Source of the DNA: Apostichopus japonicus | Lineage: Eukaryota; Echinodermata; Holothuroidea; Aspidochirotida; Stichopodidae | Assembly (NCBI RefSeq): GCF_037975245.1 | Contig: NC_092573.1 | Coordinates: 24,333,265-24,397,264, forward strand | Length of the DNA: 64,000 nucleotides | Direction of reading: 5' to 3' | Shown here: piece by piece, positions 15,701 through 27,200 of the stretch | How the letters are laid out: each line of letters opens with the position of its first letter | Numbering within the stretch: the first letter of the stretch is position 1 | Made by a program: the position numbers and the translations under genes | Notes under the pieces: model-generated | The model's database searches: none | Told to the model about the DNA's origin: nothing | Seen by the model: only the letters and a program-made list of their open reading frames with translations

Positions 15701-16887
15701 CATAATAACAGTAACAAGGAATGACTTAATTATTGCAGTAATACATAGACAGATTTGGTATCCCATTTTATATAAACACTGATAAAAACACTGTCAATAT
15801 TTAGTTGCCTTGCTACAATATAATGAATAGAGATATTATAAAAGTAACAATGCAACACAAGATTATTGTAGCATTACAATAGCTAAAACCAGAATATGGA
15901 TTCTACTATAAACAGAACAAAGACAACAAAAAAAGCAGAAAGAAAAAAATATTACAACCTTGATTATTCAGTCCATAACAAATAAACTAATAATATACAA
16001 ACAGCATAAAAGACAGAAAGGAGGAATTTACAAACCTAAATGCTGCAGAAAGTCCAAGAGCTTCAGGAAATGATGTTGCATTGCCTGCTGCAACTGCCCC
16101 CCTCAAGCACTCATTGTTCCACTGGTGTGGTCCAATTCCCAATTCTGGGATAGGTGGAGCCGGTCCATTGCTCCTAGCTCCTCCTCTTGCGAGCTGTAGA
16201 ATCATTTCATCTAAACTGAGTCTGCAAAGAATTATTGTACACAAAAAAGTAATTGTGAAAATGTTCGCAATCTTCAACAGTCCTGTTTATACATTTTATC
16301 AATGAATAATTGACAAATTGGAAAGAAAAATCAACCAATTGCTTGAAGAATTGTTATCGTTGAAAAGCAACACATAAGAGATTTACAATGTGTAATGCAT
16401 AAATTCTTTTATTACTTTCCAGTTTGCATAGGAAATTTTGAGGGTTCATGAATTTTGCTCATCATAAAATACCAAAAATAGGAAGAGTCTGTATACAAAA
16501 CTTGTTCTACTGTACATCTGTGCATCTGCATTAGCAATTAATTTTGACTATTTTGCATAACACATTTTTGCATCGTAGACATGTATAACAATGTTGCGCA
16601 ATTGCAGACAACTTGAGGTGAACAAACATGATGCATAGAGTACCAGCCAAACTATCATATCTGATACATAATATACAGATAAAAGGTTTCTATTACCTGC
16701 CAATGAGGTCATCAACCCTCTTCTCCCATGGAAGAGAAGTATTTCGAAAGGGAAAATCTTTTAGCATTCCACCAGACTGAGAATCCTTTGTTGCTGATTT
16801 CCAGGCAGAGGAACCGTCTACCAGACAGCAAATAGAAATCACTGTTATCACTAAAAACGTGCCAAACCTTCTTGATGGGTCTGCCAT
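3785..16887 (-). CDS. Secreted glycoside hydrolase family 3 protein, beta-D-xylosidase-like (complete, 12 coding exons, 764 aa)
   Basis: Exons in gene order: 16887-16697, 16221-16036, 15555-15396, 11945-11784, 10482-10391, 9337-8983, 8187-8059, 7571-7349, 7003-6914, 5557-5349, 4879-4673, 4075-3785. All junctions are GT-AG, phases match, and the sum is 2295 nt with a terminal TAA. The start lies in a strong CACCATGG context. A hydrophobic signal peptide (about residues 8-28) implies secretion. The GH3 N-terminal barrel (about 55-350) carries WGRNQETYGEDP, K215-H216 and VVSDE with the expected nucleophile Asp294. The GH3 C-terminal domain (about 385-600) carries TEGQDR, whose Glu506 is the candidate acid/base. 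A fibronectin III-like domain with GDEVTQVYI closes the protein. Length and domain order match plant-type beta-xylosidases (about 770 aa), which release xylose or arabinose from oligosaccharides. Several N-glycosylation sequons fit an extracellular enzyme. The family is certain; the substrate is inferred. Confidence 0.93.
4420..4698. repeat. 141-bp tandem duplication spanning the GH3 exon 11 donor
   Basis: 4420-4557 and 4561-4698 are near-identical copies with a 141-bp period; both start atgattattcctgtc. The second copy contains the last codons of exon 11 (PLDGDE) and its donor. The first copy, lying in the intron on the minus strand, repeats the exon end and an identical GATGAG|gtgaga donor. 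Confidence 0.85.
4900..5145. repeat. Diverged ~112-bp tandem repeat in GH3 intron 10
   Basis: The motif acatcatcgtctggcttc at 4903 recurs as acatcattgcttggcttc at 5015 with matching downstream sequence (tgctagca, caagtt, ttgct.tggtaaa) and a third partial start near 5131. No coding potential was seen. Confidence 0.6.
6135..6215 (+). repeat. SINE-tail-like fragment
   Basis: Sequence of the type gtaaagcgcttcaagcag, then gcgctatttaagtac, then an ATT-rich run. This resembles the 3' tails of tRNA-derived SINEs common in invertebrate genomes. It lies in GH3 intron 9. No intact head was found. Confidence 0.35.
8983..9337 (-). CDS. GH3 gene exon 6 carrying the catalytic nucleophile
   Basis: This 355-nt exon begins at codon 264 and encodes VNGIPACANKRLLTDILRDD followed by WGFKGYVVSDE. 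The SD motif aspartate (Asp294) aligns with the GH3 nucleophile. The downstream part, with AGCNLDLARN and FRLGEFDPPEMNPF, is typical of the barrel-to-C-domain connection in beta-xylosidases. The acceptor (tttgcag) and donor (gtcagt) are both good, and the exon ends in phase 0 after Glu382. Confidence 0.92.
10085..10215 (-). repeat. SINE-tail-like fragment
   Basis: (TTTA)n followed by tatagcgccttatccaatca and ctctacggcgctttacag. Similar gcgc-ttta tails occur at 6135, 14655 and 21860. It lies in GH3 intron 5. Confidence 0.4.
14655..14735 (+). repeat. SINE-tail-like fragment
   Basis: tgatgcgccttgagcaca, then tgcgctttataaatcc, ending in ATT repeats. Just upstream, on the opposite strand, 14540-14590 reads like a tRNA box A (ggatagctcagtttgtagat). 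Head and tail are in opposite orientations, so this is a composite rather than one intact SINE. Confidence 0.4.
14869..15250 (-). repeat. Dispersed element, copy 1 (homologous to 25103-25460)
   Basis: Read on the minus strand, this region aligns over about 350 bp with 25103-25460. Shared landmarks are the ttaaa.gcattgaagact start, ccgttgcttgcaag, tctaattaccgacggtagca, attaccggcatgagacg and gtcttcac near the end. Both copies are intronic, in different genes and in opposite orientation. The element family is not identified. Confidence 0.8.
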
Positions 16888-17851
16888 GGTGAAAGCTTTC
16901 TCTTGAGAAAGAAACTGAAAGAGATCAGAAAGATGATTTTAAGGACCAATTCAAAAATACTGTTTTAATAAAGGCATTACATTTATAATGTAATTTGAAT
17001 ACATTTTTTGGTTTTCTGCTCTGTTACAAGTATATATATTTCAGACAGAAGGAAAACAGAGGTTAAAGGGAAATGAGGACAAATCAGGTCTTACGACAGT
17101 GGACAAAAAAATGTTTCTTATAAAGAGCAAAGCATTTACAATGAAAACAATGCCTAAACTCCATCATGTATTAATTATCATGGTCTCTTCATTACATCTG
17201 TGAAAAAAAGGTTATCAGAATTGTCCCCAAATATGCAAGATTGTCAGAAAAGAGTCATCTATACTCCAACTGTAAGCATTGTTTTAATGCCACTCACTCT
17301 AAAAGTAGTAATCCACACTAAACATGTAACTGACTATTTTAATAAGCCTCATTGGCTGAGAATGATAATTTTGAGGATCACATTAGAGTGTTATATTTTG
17401 GAGCCAATACTGATGACCTAGGCAGATAATATCACTGACTGTATTGTGTGTAAAGTTATGCAGCATATACTTTCAAAACAAAACAAAATATTGATTTATG
17501 CACAGGCATATCATTGCAATAGTGTTGATAGGACTTCCTATATAGCACCTAAACGTAGGTCTATAGTATTATTCTTAGTTAGTTAATTTAACCGTCTTGT
17601 TTTGTCTTACAGATAAATAAGGTTGCATAAAAAAAAATGTTGACATAGCCTAACTAGTCTTAACGTTAGTAATAGTAGTTGGACGTAAAGTTAATAAATA
17701 ATAAGTTTAGGAGATACAGCCTAGTAATATGTTGCAGACGACATGAATAACTAATTAACATAACATATTAACAGTATTAAACATAGGCTATCTTGTATAC
17801 AACTCTGCACGGTTCAAATACGGACACGGAAAAAAAGGAACTTTTATTTAC

Positions 17852-17900
17852 CTTAAAATCTCCGCGAATCTCTTTCAACTGTGCTGTTCAACACCAGTAC
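17852..17900 (-). other. Probable 5' UTR exon of the GH3 gene (3' boundary only)
   Basis: On the minus strand a good donor (TTTTAAG|gtaaat) ends an exon at 17852. The coding start exon opens with a clean acceptor (ctctttcag) at 16914, 27 nt before the ATG. The two imply a noncoding first exon and a ~940-bp intron. The transcription start cannot be placed; the right limit given here is nominal. Confidence 0.5.
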
Positions 17901-18239
17901 TAACTACTATCAATGTTTCTCCCTGTATTTTTCCGTCTTCTATATGTGTGTGCAGTGCAGTGTTTACCGAACCGATCAGCTGATCGCGTTCAACGTCTAG
18001 TCTGCGGCTGTTATGACCTCGGTGACCTCCGCATGCGGGCAAAACAAATGTGGTCAGAGCCGTCGACGTAATGTCAGAAACTTGCCACATGAACGTCAAA
18101 CTGTAGGAGAAAGGTTAACCCTACTGGGGAAGTGAGAGGGGGGGGGAGGGGGTGGAATGGGATTGGTGACGGAAAGGGACAGGGAGTGAAGGAAAGTGAA
18201 AAGGAATGGAATTGGGAAGGGGTGAAGAAACGACGGGAA

Positions 18240-18306
18240 CGCTGAGAGAGATCGAGGGAAACTGCCGAGAGGGATCGAGGGGAACCGCCGAGAGGGATCG
18301 AGGGGA
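18240..18306. repeat. Three tandem copies of a ~23-bp purine-rich unit
   Basis: The unit approximates gccgagagggatcgagggga with minor changes (ctgagagagatcgaggga, then two near-identical copies). It lies in the presumed divergent promoter, inside a longer G/A-rich tract. Confidence 0.65.
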
Positions 18307-18479
18307 ATGAGAGGAAGAGATGAGATCATATCATAATATACAGACAAATGGCTAAAATGCTTCCAAAAAGTGATAGGGTTTCTCTTCATATGCGTTGGAT
18401 GAACCCAATCTGTCTATAGAATCGTAATTTGTGGTTTCAGGGAATAGTAATAGAACATCGCCGATACGCCGGGCAAACC

Positions 18480-18710
18480 TTGTCACATGCTTTTTATTAA
18501 AAATGACAAAATTCAGAAAATTGACGTATTGTCATTTTGTCGAGATGGTATTAACCGGCAACTCGTCAACTTGCAGAAAATTGATGCATTGACGAGATCC
18601 GTTATCTCGTCAAATGTCAATTTTGTGAATATTGTCACGTACCCATCTCGTCAACTCGTCAATTTGCAGATAATTGTCGTTTTGGCAAGTCGGTAACTCG
18701 TCAATTTAAT
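18480..18710. repeat. CTCGTCAA repeat cluster with a perfect hairpin
   Basis: The motif ctcgtcaa occurs at least five times, several followed by cttgcagaaaattg or tttgcagataattg, plus the inverse ttgacgag. At 18589-18613 a perfect inverted repeat has 10-bp arms (ttgacgagat / atctcgtcaa) and a 5-nt loop. Confidence 0.7.
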
Positions 18711-19490
18711 GTCCCTTCTACGCATCCGTAGTTCTGTGGTCATCGAAGACCGCTGAGTATGGAACGCGAAAAGTGCATACTTCAACTACCCTCGGTATAG
18801 GCCTACCCTCGGTATGAAGCCATCACTCTTATCGCAAAACTTCAGGACAAGCTTGAGAGGAATAAATGGTTAAGTTGAACTTGAAATATAGCAATTTGCT
18901 TTCCCTTTTCCCGTTATCGATGAAAATATAATGCTATCTTCCCGAGTTCATGAACCAGCACGTTAGATGACCCACGTTACAATGTCAATAGGCCTTGGCC
19001 TACATTGAAATACTTAGGTCCAGGGTAGGCCTAATTTAGGCCTAGGCCTAGGTTAATTACCAGCTAGGACAGAATAATTTATCAGGTATCGCATAGTAAA
19101 CTGCTATGCACAATGGGAAACTTGCTATACATGTGAAAAGATGTATAGCAGTCTTTGTACTCAAAAACCATACACATTTATTAGAGAAAAAGCGCCTTCA
19201 AAACTGCTACACAAAACTCCCTGCAGTATATCCCATAGCCTGTTACAATGTTAGTCACAAACGTTACAGTACAGTTAGGAACTTGGGCTAGGCCAAATAA
19301 TTAATGACATTTAGTAGTGTTACACCTAAGCTAGCCAAGTCCTAAGGTAGTTCAAACCGACAGGTATTTACAATATTAGACTAGGATAATTAAATTATTA
19401 TTTGTGCTATTACAGGCTGAATTAAATGATATCATATTCCATATTTGGCAGCAGCCGAATGATCACGAAATATGTGGGCATCACTGGGGA

Positions 19491-20032
19491 GTAAGTTTGT
19501 CATTGCTACCAGTACCAAGTAAGAAGAACGTATACGCTGACACTTAACACATATATTGGGACCAGCCCACTGGCCCTGACCCTGCTTGCATCTAGAGACA
19601 TTTTAAAACAGCTGATTGTGTTTGCAACTTGGCTGTTTTGATTATATACTAATTAAAGTGCTGTTTGTTGCATTACCATATTTGCTTGAGACATGCAAAA
19701 TCATGTGAAAGTTGTAAGGTTGTCAAAACAGAAATGAACACACAGATCTTCTAGGCCTACAACAAAATGGTGACAGTTTTCTCTCAGAAAGAAAGACATT
19801 TTTCAGTTATGAATATGAGTGAAATCTGGAGGAAAGAGGAAGGCTGTTGTTGCAAATATCTCTTATAAATCTGAGTATTTTGATAAAGGCATTTTAGTGA
19901 AACAGCTCTGGTTATTTTCTATGTTTTACTGTTTCGTTTCTTTCGTTTCTTTCGTCAACAGAAATGAAACTCGTGTTCACTAGCAAAACAACACTCCATT
20001 CCAAGATTGAGGTTGTGATATTTAACTGACAG
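19491..20032 (+). other. Possible FAN1 5' UTR intron
   Basis: A consensus donor (GGGGA|gtaagt) at 19491 and an acceptor (tttaactgacag) ending at 20032 could join a noncoding exon to the ATG exon. The acceptor is 27 nt before the start codon. This rests on splice consensus only. Confidence 0.3.
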
Positions 20033-20051
20033 GTCTAAGAAATATCAATTG

Positions 20052-20111
20052 ATGTTTAAATGGAATCTTCTCCCTCAACCTCCAATCCTGGAGTCAAAAA
20101 CAAAAATGTGA
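20052..20111 (+). promoter_or_regulatory. Upstream ORF overlapping the FAN1 start
   Basis: An ATG 8 nt before the FAN1 ATG opens a 19-codon frame ending in TGA at 20109-20111, out of frame with FAN1. Both ATGs have T at -3; the main one has G at +4. If the mRNA includes this leader, initiation at FAN1 would need leaky scanning. Confidence 0.55.
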
Positions 20112-21299
20112 AGAAAGGTAAAAAGTCAAAAAGAAAACTGGATTATAAGAAAGAGACCAAAGAAGAGAAACATCTGGAATTATCTACACCTGAGGCTTCA
20201 AGTTTACTGTCTCTGTTTGCAAAGGCCAAACCTCCAAAGTTGGTGTCTTGCCCAGTTTGCTCATGTAAGGTTGAACTTGCTTTCATAAATCAACATCTGG
20301 ATAGAGGATGTGTCACTATTGATCATGGAAGCGTTTTGTCAACACCACAACAAGTTCAGGAGAACGAATCTTTGCACCTACAGGCCAATGGTTGCTTGCT
20401 TGAACAGAATGGTGTTTTGAGTAACAAGCGAAAAGTAGCAGATGTCAAAGGCAGTACAGGTGACAAGAGAAAACGAGACAAACTATCTCGTAAATATCAA
20501 TCTCATTCCCTCTATCAGTCAGATAGCTTGTTGTCTGATACCGGACATGACAGTGGCAGCGACCAATCGGTTCATATGCTGGATTCTCATTCGTGGATGA
20601 ACAATAAAGAAGATATGAAATTAACAGATTCTGTCACTGACGAAGAAGACTACCCTTCTTCTTCAGATGTTTTATCATGCGGTAGTTCTGTGGGCAGGAG
20701 TAAAATGCAATCAGAATCTCAAGTTAATATGAATGCCACATCTGATTATACTTCTTCAAGTCTCATAAAGTATTCATCTGACTCTAGAACTAGTCTAAGT
20801 CCTGATGAAAGGATAACAGGATCAAAATTAGAGGATCCTTCTAATAGCCGAAGATCATCGTCTGAGAGCAAAGCTAGTCCATCCGCATCTCCATCGATCA
20901 GTGTATCAGTGAATAAAAAGATGAAGCTTCAAATGACGAGGAAAAGTAAGCTCAGTTTGAAGAGAAAGAGGCAGGCAACTGACGACATCTCATCCTTGGA
21001 CACATCACAGAAGCTGTTACATCCAGATGCAGTACCTAAACAAAGTATGCCAACTGATAATAACGTCTCATCTCAGCCCTATTCTACTCAAGAAACTATT
21101 TCCCCTTCCCAGAGTCCTCCTGAAAGTCATCTTTCTTCAACAAGGTCAAGTCCAACAAAGTCACCCCATAAGGCCAAGGAACCATATTATGTGTCTAATT
21201 TTAAGTTTGTTTTAAACACTGTCCTTGGCAACGAAGATGATCGAGAACTTCTCACTGAGGAAGATCTGCAGACTGTCAACCTTTTCAATGAACTGTCAG
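20060..21299 (+). CDS. FAN1: FAN1 exon 1: UBZ4 zinc finger and disordered linker
   Basis: A 1240-nt first coding exon of 413 codons plus 1 nt. It opens with a lysine-rich stretch (KKGKKSKRK, a likely nuclear localisation signal), then the UBZ4 finger CPVCSCKVELAFINQHLDRG-C, then about 280 residues rich in Ser, Asp and Pro without predicted folds. It ends as the conserved FAN1 fold begins (YYVSNFKFVLNTVLGNEDDR). The donor is TGTCAG|gtaata; reading past it gives 29 extra intron codons that were discarded. Confidence 0.93.
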
Positions 21300-24200
21300 G
21301 TAATAAATATGTGTCTATATTCAACCCATGTTTTGTGATTCAGAGAGGATTAGAGTTATGCTCACTGGAGAAATATACGCAGTTTTAATCCATATAAAAG
21401 AGATCCCATATGACCAAATGTTTCTGTTTTAAATGTGACATTAATGTCTCAAAGATTTAAAATAGACCACATCCGTTTTTCTTTTAGTTAGTATTATGTT
21501 AGTCATTTATGCGGTGTGCATAGTTTGTAAGGACCATTTCGTTTTTAATGTTGTCATAGTTACACAGGCAATCGTTCACATACTATAAGTACATACTGAA
21601 TATCAATGTAAATGATACTTCAATTATTAAGCAGCTACAGTACAGTAGTTGAGTTGTGGCAAGTCAAATCTGGAATCTGGATAAATAGCTGTCTTCTTTG
21701 GTTTGTAATTTCTGTTGCAAGGAGTTCACATGAAACATGTTTATCCATATTTGAAATATGGACAATTTTGGGGCTGTACATAATTTCTTAAATTGTTCGA
21801 TTCATAATTATGGTACAGTAATGATTTCACCAAAGACTTGGGATACATGTGTTATGCAATTTTATTCTTATTTTATTATTAATTATTAAATGACATTTAT
21901 ATGGTGCTTTACAATGAACACAGCGCCTTACAAGACACACAAGACTAATTTTGCACATAATTAGCCAATATGTACAGTGTCATATCTTGTGCATTTCTTA
22001 ACTTTGTTTAGTCCTTTCTTCAGTTCTAATGAACTTTTGTAAGAAGAAAACAATGATATTAATACCTTTGTTAGATAAATATGCTGCTGCTTTTTCTTGT
22101 CAGATGAAGGACAGCAACTCTACATCAGAATATTTCAGAGAAAGTTAGCTTGGTTGAGAATTAGTAAACTGCAGTATCCAAGGATAGCTGAAGACTTGGC
22201 ACCATTTGCTGAAGAAATTTGCAAGAAAGGTCTTTTTCTTTGTGGTAGGTATAATAAACCAGTTAATTAGAACAGCTTCATTTCAAAATGTTTAATGAAA
22301 GCCCTTTTAAAACTCTTCTTTGTTAGTTTGCAATTTATCACAATTCTGTAAATGTACATGTTCTCTGAAATTTTGCACTTCATTAGGAAATTCAAATTTA
22401 GGTATATTGATATGTCCTGGAATAAGATAACTGTTTTGTAACAGTTACAAGCTTTAAGTGGCTTAAAAGCAAAATCTTGTGGTGATGTAATTGTTGTGAC
22501 TTCAAAACTAGTTTAACTTGCATACTTCAGGACCAATATTAGTGTTGTATCACCCCCAATTCCAGTCCAACAAGGCTTAATTTTGATGTTCGGTTGTGTG
22601 GCAAATAATGATGCCAAACAACATTCAAAAGCAACAGATCTAACAAGCTATAGGTGATTTTAACTTGATTTATTTAAGATTCATCGGTGATTATGCTTTG
22701 CTGTTAACGTGATGAAGGACAAAGCTATCTTCACTATCTGCTATACAAACGAGACTGAACGTTTTGATGAAAGAGTTTGTATACCTCACACGTTCACTTT
22801 CCAAAAATCTGACTTGTTTATCTACAATTTTGCTAATCTCTGAGTAGTCAACCAACCATATAAGACCCTCACATCTGGTTCTGGGAAATCAGTCAAAGAT
22901 CAACATTATACGTACAGTCTATATTTAATCTCTTATTCCATAACGTGTGTACTATCATTATAAAGTTTGCTACACATAATGCAAAATCCAATGGTTGCTA
23001 ACGGCTCCTTGCTTGACCTACTTCATTCGTTATTTAAGTGATTTGAAGATCTTGATGCCATGTGTATAAAATATAAAACTGCCTTCTAGGGGCTGTATTT
23101 ACTTGGACTTGCCTGTTATTTTCTTGAAGAAAGCGAGATGAACGACCTGGATGAAGTTTTACGACAGCTCCCTGCTCCAGATATTAAACTCTTGACAAGA
23201 GACTTGAAGGTATCTTGCCCAGATGGTACTCAGAAGTCAGATATGGTAGCCGCATGCATTAAACACTGTAAAAAACAAAAGGGCCTCTTTGGATCAAGTT
23301 TGCAACCATTTATGTTGAAAAAGTAAGCATTACGTAATACACTTCTTGTGAGATTTATGTAAATACGGCAGAGTATATCCTTGTCTTTATTTCACAAGGA
23401 AAGAATCGTTATTGGCAGCAATATCTTTCATCGTTATACACACAATAAGCTGTTAACTACCTGGTATTATTTTCTGTCTTTATCTCAGAGCCAAGCAGTA
23501 CCTTGGGCCTTGCATCAAACTTTGTAAAGAGCATCGAGCTGTGTTTACTCGCATCTGTCTTCTCTTCAGTCCAGTGCTCATGACAGACGACGAAGAGAAT
23601 GCAAGTGGTGGACAAAATCAACTGTAAGTAGAAAAACTGTAGACAATTTCAGATACCTCTGGGTAGGTGGAGGAATGGGGAGGTGGACTGGGGAAGGTCG
23701 CAACTAGGTCACAATATTTGAAACAGTTGATTTTAATATTTTACAAATTTGGTCAAGTTTTGACTTTTAACATTTTGGCACGTTTTTGAATACCGTTTAC
23801 TTTGGGCATGTAATTCAGTTATCAGGGTTTATCTGTTTTTAAAATGTTATTGGGAGATATGATATTTTGTGGGAGAATCATCGTGGAAGCAACATGGATG
23901 TTCACTGTCAAATATATCAGTCTATCCATGATGCATAAATATTTATTTGCTAACAATAATGTACATATTTTTTCTTTTGCAACCTTATCATTTTCAGACA
24001 AGCACTTCTGTTGGTCAACTTTGGCAAGGTAATTTATCCGGCTTACAAGATAAACAGAACCAGGAAAATATTCCGAGGTAGAGATGACCTCATCAGGTGA
24101 GTGACCCTTAGATTAAATACTTCTTGAAGTATTGAACACCTGTCATAACATTGCTCCAAACAGAGTACAACATAATTTATGTCTTTCTGTTTGGTTGGAA

Positions 24201-27200
24201 TCATGAGCAGTGTCGTAACAAGTCATGGCTCAAGTATAATAATATTTTTGAAAAGGAAATGAATATAACAAATTTGTCAAATTTTCCCCCTCTCCCCCCT
24301 CTACCCCTCCCCCATAGAGATTACACAGGGACTGGTCCCACAACTTCTGGTAATAACTCGACTCAACCTTAAAATAAAATGAGCTGTTGTACAACTGTGA
24401 TCACATTTCTGCGGACATAGTTCTATTATGTATGTAATGCTGATGTATATGTCTGGTTGTAGTCATTGAGGTGCAAAGATAATCCGCTTGGTGATTTAAA
24501 ACACATGATTTCCTTGAATTATAATTGAAGCTATTGTTTCAAGCAGGTCGTGAACCAGAAATGTTTCAGTTACTTTCAGCTAATCTAGTCTAATATTATT
24601 TATCTTAATCGCCGTCTTCAGATTTGATTGAGTACTGATAGAAGATTGAGGAAAAAAAACGTTTTAATATTATCCTATGATTATATTTTTGATTTTATTC
24701 TGGCAAAATCATATAACACTAATACAGACTTTTTGATGTCATAATTGGTGATCACTCCATTGGTTCATTTTGCAGATATGAGACAGCATTGCAATATGAA
24801 CATGATATTCTCGGAGCTCTGAGCACTAACGACTTTGTATTAGCAATGAAACTCTGGCAGTCAGCTAAATCTACTCATATGGAACTAATGGAGGATGAAG
24901 ACCTCAGACAGTAAGTAGACAAAAACCAGATATGGAGGCATCTGCAAAAGTTTATCGTTTTTCATAAACGGTTTGAATTTACAAAGTACGGGAGGAATGG
25001 AAATCTGACAGTAAAATGGGAGAGGAGCTGGATGAGATGCACATGTTACCAAGGTTACATGCAAATGTTGATATTCAAAGTGATCATACTGCAGCTTTGA
25101 GTCTTAAATGCATTGAAGACTTGCCCCAAACTGAGCGCCGCCATCTGAGAAAGTTAACTTTCCGTTGCTTGCAAGTGAAGTTTTTTTCCGTGTCGCTACA
25201 AAATGCAGACAGTAATGAAAGGTTATACTTTGTTATCTTTTATCTAGACCTGAGATGTCCATAGCTGCTAGGTATGTATTGACTGTACCCTAGTGTCTAA
25301 TTACCGACGGTAGCAAGCTGTGTGTGTATTTTCTGGGGTCGATGGTGGTGTCTAACACTTCTGTTACACCTCAATTCGAAACTAGGTCAGATTACCGGCA
25401 TGAGACGTTTCTTTGTGCGCCAGTCTTCACTCCCTTTAAACTTCCCTTCTTTTCTTGCAGACACGTCGGAGCATTACCCAGCTTCTTGCAACATTTCACA
25501 GCACCGTCAGTGTACGAACATATTCATTACCTAGGAGTGGAGATCCTCCAGAAGCAAAGGAGGTACGGAGAAGCAGTGGAAGAATTAAAGCAGGCTCTTC
25601 TCTCCTGTGAATTCCGGAAGGATTCTAGAGGCAGCAGGTGGGACAGACTGGCCCTGAATCTTGATCAGCATCTCAAGGACCCAAATCAGGTTAGGAGGAC
25701 CGTTATGGCCGAGAGCTGTATGAGGTGGACAAATATCATCATGAAAATGCTTGATGCCTGGAATTTGGTTTCTCTCTGACACCTGAGCATCATGGCAATG
25801 GCCAAAACGATAGTACATGAATAATTTATTATAAGAGCATGTTGGTCACTGTCTTCGCTGCCTTTGTAAACTGTCTGTGCTGTAGTAATATGTACTTGAC
25901 CTTCAGTGATAATTATATCAAATGATCTATCTGAATGGAGTGGCGGGGAGGAGGTAAGCAATATGAAGGGGTAGCATACTCCATAAAAGTAATCGTGAAA
26001 GTAATTGGTCTCTAAGTCCTTATAGAAGTTCTCACTAGCTAAACCTTACTCATCTCAGGATAGCTGACAAGTTGGCACCTTTAGTTTTACGTATCATGAT
26101 GACCATGAAGATTTTTTCGCTATGAGATCCTGAAGTTTTCGTCACTTATCAATAAACCTCTTTTATACTCAGTAGTAAACAGTTTTTATACGCTGCTCCT
26201 GGGAAGCCTAGAGTTGCCTAAATTTACCCAATCTTTTCACCACATTTACTTCCATTTGTGTACTCTGACATCCAAGCCACAAAATATCAGATATTGGTTG
26301 ATGACACTTCAATAAAGATGTCCTCCTGATGCTTATCAGCACTTTCATTGAGGGAGAACACTCAGGCGGATTGATATAGACTCTGTAATGGACTATGCCA
26401 CCTTAGAGCATATACGACCCCAGGGGCATGGGGTTAGCTGCAATATTTCAGTTTGTGGTTGCATATATGTCTGATAGCTCTCATGGTGGGGGTGTTTTTG
26501 ACATATATACAAATATGTGTGAATCAATTCAAGGGAAAATCATGCATTGTTGAAAGTCTTTAGTAGGGGGAGGGGCCAATGTTGATTTAATTGTTCCTGA
26601 AGAGATGTTTTTGGGGTAGTCTTGAAAGCTTACAGCCGTGATCTTCAGTTTTCTTCTCGTACAGCTCCATATTTATATATCTCCTTTACAGGCACTAGAT
26701 GCTATATTAGAAGGTTTAGCAGATGAGAATGTTCAAACTGGTCACCGATTAGCTCTAGAACAAAGGGCCGAGAAGATCCTGAATGCTACAAGCAACAAGA
26801 AACTTGCTAAGAGGAGAAAGGAAGAATTCAACCTCCATCCCTTGACAGTCAAAGACCTGCCCTCTGTAAGTCACATGTGTGTTCTGTCACACCTCCCAGG
26901 ACGAAGTCCTGCCACAGTTATGGAGTTTATCTTCTGTAAATCAAATGTGTGTTCTGTCACACCTCCCAGGACAAAGTTCCTCCACAGTCATGGAGTCTAT
27001 CTTCTGTTAATTTATTTATTTCCACTGCACATGAACAACTGAGAAATACATATTGTAACATATGGACAACATAAATAATATGATCAGAAAAACATAAATA
27101 ATTCATGTATGTAAGATGAAGAGTCAACTGTATAAATGCAGTGGAGGAGACCTGACAGAAGCAAAAGCTTATCAAGATCAGGCCAACAAAAAAAAAAACT

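Larger units (their letters stand above)
17905..20032. promoter_or_regulatory. Divergent intergenic region between GH3 and FAN1
   Basis: The GH3 gene runs left and FAN1 runs right from this ~2.1-kb interval, so it should hold both promoters. Visible content: a purine-rich block at 18125-18320, a CTCGTCAA repeat cluster at 18480-18710, and a strong donor (GGGGA|gtaagt at 19491) that could end a FAN1 5' UTR exon. No TATA box can be assigned with confidence. Confidence 0.55.

Noticed and set aside
22245-22250. Alternative FAN1 exon 2 donor four nucleotides downstream (GGTAG|gtataa)
   Set aside because: It breaks the frame into exon 3, whereas TGTG|gtaggt joins in frame to ESEMNDLDEVL as in human FAN1.
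23091-23129. Longer FAN1 exon 3 starting after ttctag
   Set aside because: The acceptor at 23129 gives the correct phase with exon 2 and matches the family; the upstream one does not restore frame.
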